From NCBI GenBank assembly GCA_920105625.2, contig OV050033.1:4816001-4880000 (forward strand): 64,000 bases of DNA, given 5' to 3'. The first letter of the stretch is position 1. Each line of letters opens with the position of its first letter. Below the pieces are notes generated by a model. The model did not search any database. It had not been told where the DNA came from and was given only the letters and a program-made list of their open reading frames with translations. This stretch comes from Clusia tigrina. Its lineage: Eukaryota; Arthropoda; Insecta; Diptera; Clusiidae. This document shows, in pieces, positions 1 to 12,748 of this stretch. A program made the position numbers and the translations under genes.

Positions 1-1624
1 CGTAAGCAATTGTCTCTGAATTGCGTTGTATTTAGCTACCCGACTGAAAGAGGTTGTCTACGAGTACATTTGCCAGTAACTGGCATGCTAGTGGCCTCAA
101 GCCACACACCCCTCTGTGGCAACTGCGGTTGCGACTACTACCAGTAATTTATCCGTAGGAATTTTGGTTCTCCATTATGGCTTTAGTTAATTTTTGCTTT
201 CGAATTAAGTTCAATTGGGCGAATCGCCGCACATTTGTATCGTCTGCTACTGCCATCAGTCAGCGGTGCTACTAAATCTTAAACCCAGTCATAAAATCCT
301 TTCACTTATAGAGGGGTAACTGCCACTAATAATATTTGATGACCTTCATTAATTCGTCCCCAATGCTGGTGGATTAAACTACGCTGGAGCTCAGTAGTAA
401 TCAACACTTCATTTTTTTAATGGTGGTTATGAATACTAATTGCAGTCATTTATACGTGAGCACAGTTGTTCAGCAGTTTTGGAGTTAAGGGACATGCAAA
501 CAACTTGTTTATATGCCATGTCCTTGCGATACTGATTTCCAACTTAATTTGCTTTATTACTCGTTAGAGTCGGCTTAAGCGTCAGGCTGTTTCGCTGATT
601 AATTGTCATTCTTTGTGAATTAGTTGTCATTCAAGAATGTGAATCGTAACAAAATGAGTTGTTTAGAAGTGTGCAAGAAGACTTTAAGCTTAATAGATAA
701 AATCTTCACAAGTGTGAAACAGGAGCTTATCAAAGAATATCTGAGCTGTAAGTTATGATAAAGAGCTAAACGGAATGAGTGCTGCAGTAAGTGCATCAAT
801 TTCTTACGAAGTTTTGTTGGTTGGAAATATGTGCACAGACTTGACAACACACGGTACATCTGTCCTAACATTCAATATACTTGACCACAGATTAAACTGT
901 TCTCTGTAAACGTTTATAAGCATATCCTGTGGGAATATTACAGCAAAGAAGAAATAATTGAGAAATTATTGGAGGAACATTGCCACACAAACCCCACCCT
1001 AGTTTGTGATTGATTCTGAAATACAGGACGTTACTGTGACTATGTAAAGACTTGACTTGAAAAAGGATCTGGTGCATTAACAAGATTTTAAAGAACTCAT
1101 AACTGCATTGATAAGCTTCTTGAGGACTCCTAACTACCTCTAATGTATTTCTATCAATGAAGGGACCCCAGTTCTCGAATCCTGCTAGAAAGTTTTATGA
1201 GTTGTTGCCAAAGTCTCCCAGGTGGTGTTGTGAAGGAGTTAGTTCAAAATGACAATTAAAATCTTCATCAGATTGGGTTCTTACATCTATAATGTTCTAC
1301 ATATCGGAGTATTGGGCGTCAATTAGGACTATACTAAATTTAAAAAAATTGCGGAATATATTTTCCGTGGCCGGAGTCTAACTTCCACCACTTAAATCCC
1401 AATAATCAAATGCCCAACTAGAGATTGCAGTAAAGAAGATACGATCACAATACGAGAGACCAAAAACACATTACAGTAGATCACCCTACTTCTACCAACC
1501 ATGGTTGCGGGATAACGAACAGAGAACCCCAATTTTAATCGAATATTAATGGCAATATCAAACGATGCAGCACCCCTTTCCTTATACCCACATTTCCTAT
1601 CTGCTGGCGGAGACCTCAACAACT
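1..1624. other. Non-coding stretch, no gene seen
   Basis: AT-rich unique-looking sequence. The open frames here are under 85 codons, lie on the minus strand and have translations without recognisable motifs. I see no transposon, RNA gene or array before the repeats that begin near 1625. Confidence 0.6.
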
Positions 1625-2270
1625 ACAGGTCTCCTAAAAGAGTTCCAGGAATCACAAGAGCAGAAACATGTCTACCCATGTTTGTGACTGCTTCATGACG
1701 GTTCACTTTGGCATCACAAACAAATCTAAATCAAGTCCTTGCACATCAGGTCCCTTATTCACAATTCTCCTAAAGGGTAACAGGAATTACAAAAGCAGAA
1801 ACAAGTATGTTTGTGACTGCTCAATTTGGCATCACAAGGCAATCTAAATCAAGTCTTTGCTCCGCAGCTCCCTTGTTCACTGTTCTCCTGAAGGGTTCCT
1901 GGAATCACAGAAGCAGAAAAAGTCTACCCATCTTTCTGACTGCTCCATGACTGTTGAATTTGGCATCACAAGGAAATCTAAATCAAGTCCTTGCACCTCA
2001 GGTCGCTTGTTCACAATTCTCCTAAAAGGTTCCAGGAATCACAGAAGCAGAAAAAAGTCTACCCATCTTTCTGACTGCTTCATGATTGTTGAATTTGGCA
2101 TCACAAGGAAATCTAAATCAAGTCCTTGCACCCCAGGTCGCTTGTTCACAATTCTCCTAAAAGGTTCCAGGAATCACAGAATCAGAAAAAAGTCTACTCA
2201 TATTTGTGACTGTTCAAATCGGCATCACAAGCAAATCTAAAGCAAGTCCCTGCTCCTCAGGTCCCTCGCT
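1625..2270. repeat. Tandem array, about 118-135 bp unit, five copies
   Basis: The word GGCATCACAA recurs at 1710, 1828, 1962, 2097 and 2221, giving spacings of 118, 134, 135 and 124. Each unit also holds a GGAATCACAGAAGCAGAAA-like block and an AAATCTAAATCAAGTC block. The two central copies are the most alike and full length; outer copies lack about 10-16 bp. A 127-codon plus-strand frame (1857-2240) runs through the central copies and reads the same peptide twice. That frame is a by-product of the repeat, not a gene. Confidence 0.9.
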
Positions 2271-3363
2271 GTTTGAGTTTGCTCACTTTGAACATATCGT
2301 GGAATTGTTGCATACAAAACAGTCCTCCTGAATTCGTCACTTGCACATACATACTTGGGGGCCCTCCGCATACAAATTTAATGTTAAATGCCGTGTTAAT
2401 ACAGCATTTCACGGTTCGTTTCCTTTCTGCAATTTTGAGCGTAATTTCCGAATTCCAATGAAGCGTGACAAACACCTGAAAGCAAACTGCATGCTCTGCG
2501 TGTGTGGGGAGCGGTATAAAGCCCTCATTAATTTCTGTCTGCCGCAATTTAACGACAAAATTTATTGTAAATCACCGAAACACATGAAAATGCAAAGGGA
2601 AATTAGTTTGGGAAGTGGAAGCGGTGCAGCAGGTGCGCGCACACCAAACGTAAATTGCAGTTTTATATCCGTAGTCAGTCGCCTGCATAAACAGAGAGCT
2701 TGGGCGGTAAACTGATTGCATTCGGGGGGTCTCAGCGGCAGATAGTGGGAGGGCGATATTAGTTTCCTAACATGTCAGTTGGTTCACACTTGCATGATTC
2801 TCACCCACTGCACCAGCGCACCAGGGGGCGGCATGTCACCAAAATAATTGAGGCGGCACACGTGAAGCATGCAATTCTCAAGAAAGAGAAACAAGTTCAC
2901 ACAGGGAAAATTTTTCTATTATGGGTCATTCAACGAAGAAACGAAAAAGGAGAGAAAGGAAACTTAGGAATCGAGTCACAAACAAGCACAAAATGCCACT
3001 CAACCTGACGCTTAAGGGTTTTGGCTCTGCGGAAACTAAATCTATGCTGATATGGTGGTCTTCAAATTGTCCTCTGGAGCAGTTCAGTCACTGAACATCG
3101 GCTCATAACATCTTTGAGGGTACCGACAACACTGAGTGACTACAAATCTGGTACCTCAAAGATCTTTACAGGCCCAGAAGCCTACCACCAGATTAGCAAT
3201 GCATCGAATATATTTGAAAATCATTTAATGGACTCTTCAAACGCAAAGCTCAGAGACTAACATCCTTTCTCGCCTTTGTACAGATCAACCATAAAATTGA
3301 CTAACCTTTGAGGTGAGGGAACCACCTTTGATTTGATTGATTTGTCAACGATTCAATTGGCAA
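2271..3363. other. Non-coding stretch, no gene seen
   Basis: Overlapping chance frames occur on both strands at 2.26-2.72 kb with no recognisable protein. A short imperfect inverted repeat (ATCTTTGAGG near 3110 against CCTCAAAGAT near 3155) could form a small hairpin. Nothing else stands out. Confidence 0.55.
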
Positions 3364-3880
3364 ATGGATTCTGTTTACGTAATATTCCTGAAGGACGAAG
3401 AAACCTCCCTTCGCATCATAGTTGATCGTCCGCCTTTAAATAGATTCTGTTCACGCAGTGTTCCTGAAAGACGAATAAACCTCGGTTGGCATCATAGTTG
3501 ATCGTTCGCCTTTAATTAGATTCTCTTTACGTAATGTTCGCGAAGGACGAAGAAACCTCCCTTCGCATCTTAGTTGATCCGACAGCCTTTAAAAAGATTC
3601 TGTTTACGCAATATTCTTGAAGGACGAAGAAACCTCCCTTCGGATATTAGTTGATCGTTCGCCTTTAAATATATTCTGTTTACGTAATGTTCGCGAAGGA
3701 CGAAGAAACGTCCCTTCGCATCATAGTTGATCCATCCGCCTTTAAATAGATTCTCTTTACGTAATGTTCGCGAAGGACGAAGAAACCTCCCTTCGCATCT
3801 TAGTTGATCCGACAGCCTTTAAAAATATTCTGTTTACGCAATGTTCCTGAAGGACGAAGAAACCTCCCTTTGCAAACAAA
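3364..3880. repeat. Tandem array, 76-77 bp unit, seven copies
   Basis: GAAGGACGAAGAAACC or a close variant starts at 3390, 3466, 3542, 3619, 3695, 3772 and 3849, so the period is 76-77 bp. Every unit contains GATTCTGTTTACGTAATGTT, then the GAAGGACGAAG block, then CTTCGCATCATAGTTGATC. In several copies the block is bounded by GCGAAGG and CCTTCGC, which makes a 7-bp stem around an 18-nt loop. Copies three and six are more similar to each other than to the copies between them, which suggests a higher-order duplication. Confidence 0.93.
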
Positions 3881-4445
3881 CACAAATTAAATTATCCTTC
3901 GGGAAAGTATTGGCATTTGATACTCACAGACTATTCCATTACAGACCTTTATATATAGCTAAAATTTTGGTCTGCAACTGAATTTTGATGACTTTTTCAA
4001 AGCGATTTTGAAATACAATAACTGGGTACATAAACAATCATCAAAAGAAAAAACAAAATTTTACTCATAAGTAACCAGAAACACGAAAACAACTCGTGAA
4101 GTATCGAAGCAAACAATGGCAAAAACATCACGCGGGAATTTGTAAACAAGAGAAGTTGAAACAAGAAAGTCCGTCCACGAGTACAGCAGATGGTGCCACA
4201 ATTAATTCAGGCGTTTCGTTGCAATGGAAGTGGCTACAACCGCTGCAGCTGACCAGGAAAATTCAGCAATTAAAAAGATGCAAAATTTATTGAACCACAT
4301 TCGGGCTGCGGAGGGGTTTGATTACTCTGGGGGCGCCAACTCAATTTTCAATACAAGACCACGCACTTAAAAGTCTTCGTAAAGTTATCAATTTATGAAT
4401 AGTTGAAGGGCAATTAGTAGAGAAATTTTATATTCTTATGAACTT
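3881..4445. other. Non-coding stretch, no gene seen
   Basis: AT-rich sequence between the 76-bp array and the LINE relic. One 65-codon plus frame (4096-4293) has no recognisable feature. Confidence 0.5.
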
Positions 4446-4785
4446 ACTTAGGTGGCCAGTACAGCCCGTGGTCGGGTTACGGCCGATTTTAGTCGCTGTC
4501 GTCAGCCACCTCTGCTTAGTGTGAGGCTTCCCCAACAATTTAAACTAAACATGGTTAGTGCTTCCTCAGCTTGATCCATCCACTAGAGAAACGGTCTCCC
4601 TCTTCGTCGTCGACCTTCGGTTCTCGCCTCAAAAGTTTTCTCGCCGGAGCTTCTTCATCCATACGATGGTCATGACCCAGCCAGCGTAGTCGCTGAATGT
4701 TTATACGCTGAACCACGTCAATGTCGGCGTAGAGTTCATACAGCTCGCGGCTCATAGTTATGAACTTCCTTGGAAAAATTACCAT
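4446..4785 (-). pseudogene. Non-LTR retrotransposon (LINE) ORF2 C-terminal relic
   Basis: The minus-strand frame 4555-4785 contains RINIQRLRWLGHDHRMDEE followed by APARKLL, with RELYELYADIDVV just before it. From knowledge of the family, this is a recurring C-terminal signature downstream of the reverse transcriptase domain in insect LINEs. Past its stop, the same strand ends with a GLYWPP-like stretch at about 4450-4475, again typical of the end of such polyproteins. The catalytic domain, endonuclease and 5' part are all absent, and the reading is frame-broken after LLRREPK, so it is a dead 5'-truncated copy. The clade (RTE-like or another) cannot be settled by eye. Confidence 0.7.
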
Positions 4786-7700
4786 AGATTTTTTAGTACC
4801 ATTTTAGGAAGAGTTCCTTATTAAAGAAGGATGCATGTACAGGGTAACGAGCGGGACTTGAAATCTACTAATATACGAGTAATTCACAGAACAATGAAGT
4901 GAAGAAACACAGAGGGACTGCGTTGGTGTACGAGTAAGTAGTATGTGACTGCATCACTATTACCAGGATATAAAGTTTTAGCTAATTTAGCATAAGTCGT
5001 TCCTTAAAATAGAACCCGAACTAAGTTAATGATGCAGGACACATTTTTAGGGGACTCACCAACATAGTATAACTAGGAATTCCCGTTACCCTCTTTTTCA
5101 AAGAATATCCGGCAAATTCCTCAGACATATCCTTCAAAGGTCGATAAATGAGTAATATCGTATTTTAAATCTTAATATTTTCCTTCTTAATATTTTTCCT
5201 TTTCCAGCTTTTCTGACGAATCTTTCTGTGGTTGAAAAATAGTCTAGTTTCTGTTTTCAGTGACCTCAGTTCAGAGGAAAGCACAAAGGAAACCCCTCAC
5301 ACAAAGAACAGCAATAAACCCCGATAGTAAGACATGTATTAAATAACTGGAAGCTTTCTACTTTCCCAATATGGATGCATTAAAGACAATGCAGTGAGAA
5401 ATCGCTCGCTCTCCTAGAGTCAAAGTAATTGTGTCATTTCACTCCTTCGAATTGACTGGAATCATTCACATAAATTGGCCTCGGCAATCCTTTTGCCAGA
5501 AACTGTTTTTCTTGCAAATGCAGCACGTCTCGGAAGACACAAAGGCATGGCACACCGAAATAAGACATAAGACAAATCTCCTTCTCAACTCTCGGTCATG
5601 CTGGTAGCTGCTGTGTTTGATGGTCTCCATTTTCCAGCATCTTTTTACCGATTCAACACTTCGCTTCACTTTGATTGTTGTTTTTTTTTTTTTTATTCGA
5701 TGTCAATTGTGTAGGAGCGGAGCTACCATGTCCGTCTTTTGTTATTTGTTTGCTTGTGTTCGGCTTTTGGGCTTTGTTGTTATTTGGCCTTAAATGCTGG
5801 CGCACTTTGTGTTGGTGCTCCAACACCAAAATGTCTCTAAACTCGAAATTCTGCGCTTCAGCGCTATTTTACTTCAGGTGGTGCACTTTAGACTGTGTTG
5901 ACATACTCTTCAAAATGTTTTCTCCTGCAGGCAGTTTCTTAGCTTATACACTCACTATATACTTCGTCGTCCTTTTCTGACTTTTTTACACAATTGCTCC
6001 CAATGTTGTGGACTACTTGCTTACTTTGACTGAGTAAGCAAGTCACAGTTGCTTTAAAATTCTCTAAGATCCTCTTATAAAGATGGCATAACTTGCCACG
6101 AATTTCACAGGTGGTTCCTTAAATTTATAAATTTCAATTTTCTCGCATCATCTTTAATATTCTCACAAAATTTTCATCTCCGCCCACGCACTTCTAAAGC
6201 ATAATTCAGTCGTTGGGAAAGGTCGCAAGTTAGCTTCACAATTACATGCCGCGCCAGTTCCATCCTTTTACAAACTGTGCCTTTTGTGTAATGTTGAAAG
6301 CTGGAAAATTTCCAAACTCAGGACACTGGCTCCTTTTCATTGCTATTTTTGCCAGCCTCTCCTTACTGGCCACTTCGTTTTCTTCTGCGTCCAATCCTTT
6401 TTGTTTCGCACACAATTGTCATTATACCAAATGAGACCAATTAAAGCTCCAATGTGATTTAATTCTGAAAGGCCCCCCAATTGTACCAGTATTCATTATT
6501 GCCGCACTGGTTCGTACTGAGTCCCATTACCATTTCTACTTATTCTCTGCTCACTGCTGTGCCTTACTTCATATTCCTTTTGCGTCGGAGTGCACAAAGC
6601 GAAGCATTCCGCAATCTTCCAATGCTTACTTTCCATCTCACTGAGTGCCTTTGTTCTGTCCGCACAGCAAGTTTGCCATTTCAATTGAAGTTCAAGTGGG
6701 CAATTCATTCCATCTTAATTGTGCCTAAGGTCAGTTTCCTCAGTTTAAGATTTTGAAAGCATTTAAAAGAGCCTCGAATCGCTCTTCTTTTTGCCAGGGG
6801 GAGGAATTTCCGTTTCCCTGGCATGGAGTGGCAGCAGCATTCACTCGGTTGGGCAAATGTTTGGGTCTAATTTAGTTTAAATAATAACAAAGCGTATTTC
6901 CAGCTTTTGTATTAATGTTCAGCCATTCCATTCGAGATTTTAAAACTTTTATTGTGCAAACTCCGAAAACATTTGCCACTTAACTTGAACTTGATACTGA
7001 AGCACTGCACACTAACCTTCTAATTATAGTGAAGAAAATTCCAAGATCCGACTAATGAGTTCATGTGTTCGTAACGATAGCGAGAAATACGGTAGAAACT
7101 TCACTTCCACAATCTCAATCCCAATTGATCGAAGGACCTTTGTTTAAAAATGAAATTTCTATTCACCTGAACATTATTTAAGTTGAAGGCCCCCACTGAC
7201 TGCCTTATCTTCTTGTTTACAATACGAGGAGCATCTTACCAAAGTCGTCAGTTTAATCCACTGTCGTCTCCCTACTCAATGTACATTAGAGCCCTACAGC
7301 TTTACTCTTCGTCTATTCTCTTTAATCGCTTAAATTTCTTCCCCAACAGGACTCTAAGAATTATATTCACACTATCGCTACAAATTCAGTCATTCATCGA
7401 TCTTACCTGAAGTTTCTTAAGAAGCTATCTTCATACTTTAAAGTACTGCTTGAGCTAAGTGCAACTTAATTACAGTATACAACTACGAAGAACTTCAGGC
7501 AAAAGGATAATAACTCCTTGAACTTGCAACACAATTATTGGTATTGATTTATGGTGCCGCAAGTTACCTTCACTGCACAGTTCGCCTACACGGAGAGCGC
7601 ACCTAGAGTGGCCCATTGTGAGCGAATGAATGGAGCTGCAGATTGCTTTCTTGCTGCACCCCTGAACAAAGAAGCAGTTGAAGCTTCCAATATTAGCAAC

Positions 7701-8336
7701 GTAATTAATTGAAAGTTGTTCATGGACGAAACGAGCCGTAGAGAATATCTTCAAGACAGAATTTACCGCAAAGGAAAATACTCGCAGAGTAAATTGCAGT
7801 AAAATGATTGAATTGCGCCAATTTATGTTCGATATTTGCAGGAATTATTCAATATTTTAAACACGTTTAACGCCAAAATTGCATTTATGCATGCTGTGGA
7901 ATTGGCTATGAATGAGGCAATTGCGTAAGTAGTGCTCCAATAAAATACGTGACAAATGCGAAATGAGGGCCTATTCACATGGCATCCCCATTTGCGAGCA
8001 GTTACAATATGGCACCGTAATTGGTCCTGGGAACAAGGGGAGTGGTTGCAAATGCGTGCATATTACTTGAAAGCAGTGACAAGTTGGTGGGCCTACGAGT
8101 ATTTGAACTTACAGAAAACATTTTGTACTGAAATCTATTTTTTTATATAAAAAGATTATTGAGACTTTAGTCTTGAATTGCAGTTGAGTGTATTGCTTGT
8201 ATTTGATCATTGAAGGAAGGTGTGAGGATTGAAGGAGAGAAACGACAAGGGGCTGTAATATTTATTAATTGAAGGCGACGGTGATGTGAAAATAAATGAA
8301 AGATATTTGTGAACAGAGGTACTAAGTATAGTTTCA
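4786..8336. other. Non-coding stretch, no gene seen
   Basis: About 3.5 kb of AT-rich DNA. A 14-base T run lies at 5681-5694. Open frames up to 101 codons (for example 5675-5980, hydrophobic and T-driven) have no recognisable domain, and those at 6481-6756 and 6496-6708 overlap on opposite strands. No RNA gene or transposon end was recognised. Confidence 0.5.
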
Positions 8337-8753
8337 ATGATCGTTATCCTTCCCAATTCTATCAATCAAAGGTGTATCTGTGCCACTACCTGCGAAATCG
8401 CCAGGCAAACATGGCCGAGGCGAAATCTGCGTCTCTTTAGGAATATCAATAGACTCAATAGACTACAGATTAGGACTTTAATAGGAGCCCTCACAGGACA
8501 TTGTCTAATAGGAAACCATGCAAGAAGAAAGGGAGTTTATACGCATGATTTCTGCCGCAGCTGCAGGAACGAGGAGAAACTAGAAACGATCCAGCATCTA
8601 TTCTGAACATGTCCAGCTTTTGCTACAAATAGGGAGCGTTTACTAGGATCCCACTTCTTAACAAGTATAAATGGCCTATGTCAGTCAGGTATTAACAACC
8701 TTCTTCGCTTTGTAAAAGGCTCAGGTTGGTTCAGTCTGGAGGGGGAAGCGTAG
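8337..8753 (+). pseudogene. LINE ORF2 C-terminal relic (RNase H / zinc-knuckle region)
   Basis: The frame reads ARQTWPRRNLRLFRNINRLN, then RTLIGALTGHCLIGNHARR, then FCRSCRNEEKLETIQHLF. A TGA at 8604-8606 stands where the family has Cys, and the same frame continues TCPAFATNRERLLGSHFL to a TAG at 8751-8753. The GALTGHCLIGNHARR segment and the C-x2-C...H-x-C pattern (CRSC, IQHLF, *TCP) are established features of the RNase H and terminal cysteine motif region of Jockey/I/R1-group LINEs. Everything upstream is missing, so this is a 5'-truncated insertion in plus orientation with a mutated metal-binding Cys. It probably continues into the 3' UTR that ends near 8860. Confidence 0.85.
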
Positions 8754-8862
8754 CCATGCCTCGCATCCGCGGCTCACAACGGACCCAATTGGTGGTCTGA
8801 GTGTCATCGCTGGTTTATTGGTTATACGGCTGCCAAATCTACCTAACCTTCCAAATGATTTG
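8754..8862 (+). mobile_element. LINE 3' UTR and tail of the preceding relic
   Basis: Directly after the relic's stop, the sequence holds ACAACGGACCCAATTGGTG and ends in CTGCCAAATCTACCTAACCTT. A short 3' UTR ending in CCTAACC-type tails is common for fly LINEs of this group. The 3' boundary is placed where that tail gives way to unrelated AT-rich DNA. The boundary is an inference, as no target-site duplication could be identified without the 5' end. Confidence 0.5.
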
Positions 8863-9435
8863 CTTAACGGATTATCAATTTATGCCGCCTTAGCATGAAT
8901 ATGACTTTGGATATTTTTACTTTATATTTCAATTGGATTTTGAATATGCATCTAAATATTCATCTTGGAATGTTGTAAGGAGTTAGAATGTGAATCAAAT
9001 CTGAAAGAACGACTCAAAATACCATTAAGATAACCCTCTGAAGCAAAAGCTCGTTCTTCCATAAAAGCAGACGATAGGGCTCAAGGAGGAACTTCGAATC
9101 CTTGGCTGGATCAAGGCTTTAAAACGAATAATAAACTTGTCTTCGTCTCTCTTCGCAAAAATTATGTGAGACTGACTTCAAAGTGGCACTTAGCGTTCTT
9201 TGCATGCACTCACTGAGAACTCTACTTTTATATCATTCATACTCAAACTCCTTTGCTAGACACCAATATTCCATAATTTATTAGGACGTATTAGTGCAAG
9301 GCCTATTGCGATTCATGGAGTGGGATGAAATATTTTACTTGGTTTCAATATCTTCTGCTTTTTTCGAAACAACTAGTCACATATAGCACTCAGCCCACAA
9401 GACATCCATTGGACTATATTTGATGCTCCATTGTT
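8863..9435. other. Non-coding stretch, no gene seen
   Basis: AT-rich sequence between two LINE relics, with no open frame of interest and no recognised repeat. Confidence 0.5.
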
Positions 9436-9700
9436 ATTTTTCTTTTAAGCTACCTGATTTGTGTACAAACCTTAAGAGATCCTGTGTCCCTAAGTAGCCA
9501 AAATGTGCACTACTTAGGATGTCAGTGAGTGATTCTAGAGTAAGCGAGACATATGCACGAAAAGTGGTCCACCGTCTCACGTTCCTCTCCAAAAGCCTGG
9601 AAAAATGCACTGTCTGCTATGCTTATCATTTGCATATACTTAGACCCCTCAAGCTAAGCCGTCATCAGTCCTACCAGAAGTCTGCAGTCTCTCCTACCTA
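9436..9700 (-). pseudogene. Degenerate LINE RNase H C-terminal relic
   Basis: On the minus strand one frame reads ADSAFFQAFGEERETVDHF, then SCICLAYSRITH, stop, then CTFWLLRDTG. Just upstream are SKYMQMIS and, in another frame, LLVGLMTA. The EERETVDHF-x-C-x-C-x-AYSR pattern matches the EEETVDHFLCxCPAL-type ending of LINE ORF2 proteins, and LLVGLMTA fits the preceding GLLTGHCL region. The first CxxC has become FFQAF, and there are several stops. The assignment rests on one short motif, so it is less certain than the relic at 8.3 kb. The opposite-strand frame 9519-9701 is its shadow. Confidence 0.45.
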
Positions 9701-12700
9701 GTGACAGAGGAAACCTTCACGTTGCATTGGAAATAACAGATAACATAGTCTTTGCTCATCTACTGCCTCCTACAGAAACCCCACCCCTTTCGCGATTCTG
9801 TGCACAGGCAACCCACTCATTACCTAATGGTAGCAAAAGGTATGGTTTGAACAGATTCCGGTCCAGTAAAACTGGTCTCAGATGCATCTTCTGCTGGCTA
9901 TAAACGCTCTTTAAAGTATGCTTTCTCTTATCTAATCCAATTTAATCAAATACTTCCCATTTCTCTCAAATTTTACCTGAATTCCATCACTGATTTATCT
10001 CTTCTGCACAATGGCATTTGGAGAATTGGGTTTAAAGACTTCTGCTGGCAATTAGTGCAATAATGACTTATGATCCCTTCAAAGCCATTCAAGTAGTTGC
10101 AAACACAAAACAGTTTTCCTTATATAAACGCATATTCTCTTGTTTATGATTTTCCTTACCGTTTCATACCCCGCTCACGAATGGGTTGCCGTCAGTGATA
10201 GCTCAGGGCGGCATGTCATCGACCCCAATGACAGTCATTACTGCTTTTGTGTTTTGTGCTGTGTTGCAAGTTATTGCGAAATTTCATTATAAGCTCTTAA
10301 TTAACATGCAACACATGCTGCGCATCGAATATGCAAACATTTGGTTAGCTGCATTTAATCCTCTCATACCGCTTAACTATTTGCATATGTGTGCAAGCCC
10401 TCAGACACGCACACACACACATTTACACACACTGACATTTACATCGACTGTATACGGCACAGGGATTAGCACCTGCAGCCGTGTTGGATTTTAAGCAAAT
10501 GCGGCACAGAGCAGCATAGCATAGCATTATGCCAACATATGCTGCAAATTTTGCATATTACATGTAATTAGTGAAAAATGTTCTATGGATGCGAGTATAA
10601 ACATAGCCCCGTTTTGTGAATTTTAATGCAAATCCCTCGAAACTTTACTCAGTGGTGTCCCCGGGCGTAGGTACACACAGTAACGGGCAGGACCAACACA
10701 CCCAGTAGTAACGTCTCCCTTTCTAAAATGTGGCGATGTTTGTCCTGAGCTGTGATTAGAGGTCATGGATAGCGAACATTCAAGGCTACCGTGAATATCC
10801 ACTGTATTTAAATAGGATTTCAATAGATATGTCAACATTCTTATTAGAAACCAAATCAAATTTGTGTGGGAATTATCAAAGAGAATATTCAGAATTTAAT
10901 GTGTGGCATAATGAAAAGGGAATCTCCCCTTCGTAGTCATCATAAGATACTTTGGAATGTTGTTAAAGGTTTTATGGTGTTAAGTAAGCCGTGCCGTTTG
11001 TCTAAGTAAGAACCAAAAGAACAAGTCTGTCAGTGTCAAGTTTCACTGAAGTCCTTTGTTAAAAGTCCATTTGGCGGTGGTTAAAAGCAGAGTAATTCCG
11101 GACCACTTCCAGTTGAAAAAGTTTGGCACCTTCTGTCTTCCTTCATGGCTCTGTCTATAATTTATTCCCTTCTGGAGTTGTTGGTGTATTTTTACTAACT
11201 CATTTTTTCTTCTGGCCACAATATACTCCTCGTTTATTTGTGAGGCTCATTCACCTTTTCTTTATTGTTCCAACATATGCGCCGCATCGTCTATAATCGC
11301 CAGAGAATGGTCATTTAAATTTTTTATTTTGATTGTAGTATCGTGTCCTTCTTTATAGTTATAATCTGCCCCACCCGCCCTCAAGAAAGGTAATCAAACG
11401 AACGTGCTCGGAATTACCTTCTGGCCAAACAGGTTGGAATTGAAACAAGAGCCGAACAAGGCCACGGTTTGAAGAATGAGGAGAATATTGCTGCTATTGA
11501 GAAAGACGAAAATTGAAAAATGCTTCGGCGAAGCATTGCTGTGGAAGGACTCTACACACGTAGCCATTAAAGCGAAGGAGGTGCAAACAAGGGAACTGCG
11601 GAAATTATGTTGCTAGAGCTTAATATGTCATTAATATTGACACATGGCAGCCGGGAATAGAATTTTTGTGGTCTTCAAACACACATAATGTGATACATAC
11701 ACATGTCCAAGGACACACAATCGCATATACCATACCCAAGGTATACTGAACCAACGCCAAAATTGCTGAAATGTTGCAAGTGTGACTTGAAGGCTGGTCT
11801 TACCACTCCGGTTGTTGTGTTTTCCGGATTGTTTCATTCCGTTAGTGCTGCTTGTCAGGTCACGCTCTGTGGTACTTTGTGGTAATGTGGAAAACTATTT
11901 TATTCTCCGCACTTAGCTGGTTTCGTGTGTGATTCTACTGAAGTTTCAAGTCAATGTTTTGCTCTGTGGAAGACAGATTTTCCAAGTTCAATTTTCAGTT
12001 TCCTTTTTTGGCCAATTTTTCATAGAAATGCAGGGATTAGTTGCACAAAAACTCTGCAGGCTTACGGGATCAGGTTTCATTAATGAGTAAGAATAGAAAT
12101 TTCCTATTTTAAGTGGCAAGATACATATTTCAGTTTGTCCGAGGAATTATTAGAATGCCAATGATATCCTTGTATATTAAATGAACTAGTTAATAGAAAA
12201 TTTCGATATATTTTCCCTACACTATCATATTCGCGCTGATCCTGTGTGAGTGCAGGGCAGAAACAATTGACTGAAAAGGAGGAAAATCAGAGGGGATACT
12301 TTTTCACCCTCCTTTCAACATTGGCTCCTTGTACACTTCATTTACTTAATTGGTGCTTTCAGCCTCAATGAGCGTTTATTCCCAGAAACTTATTCTTGGC
12401 ATGCATATCGCCACTTAAGGGGCTCTGCTTGAGTTATTTACGAGTGCGCTACGCTCTTCATGGGCCTGTGTATTCATTCGGAGTGCCATAAATGCTCGCT
12501 ACTAATTAAGATTTGTGCGAGAGTGTGAGATTCTAGCGCTATCCGGCAATTCATTTCGAGATTCACCATACTCAAAGTTTTAATTAAAGTGAAAAGAAAA
12601 GTTTTTGGTGCGACTGCAACTGCAGCAGCCCTGAATAATTCTAATTTTTTTCTTTCAAGTGAATCATAGCCTTTTAGTGTGACAAAGGAAGCAAAGGACG

Positions 12701-12748
12701 AAATTTTATATTAGAGCTAGAAATGTGTACAATGTTAATAAAGCATAA
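9701..12748. other. Non-coding stretch with a CA microsatellite
   Basis: About 3 kb without a defensible gene. A CA-rich tract lies at 10404-10432. A near-perfect 19-bp palindrome, AATGCTTCGGCGAAGCATT, sits at about 11518-11536. A TATA-like word or short chance frame appears in places (10186-10494 plus, 10623-10859 minus) with no family resemblance. Confidence 0.5.

Noticed and set aside
9085..9105. TTCGAATCC resembling a tRNA B box
   Set aside because: No A box at the right distance and no cloverleaf can be drawn.
11445..11530. NEENIAAIEKDEN peptide on the plus strand, like a linker of DD41D mariners
   Set aside because: One short similarity followed by a stop, with no other mariner segment in order nearby. 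Too little to call a relic.
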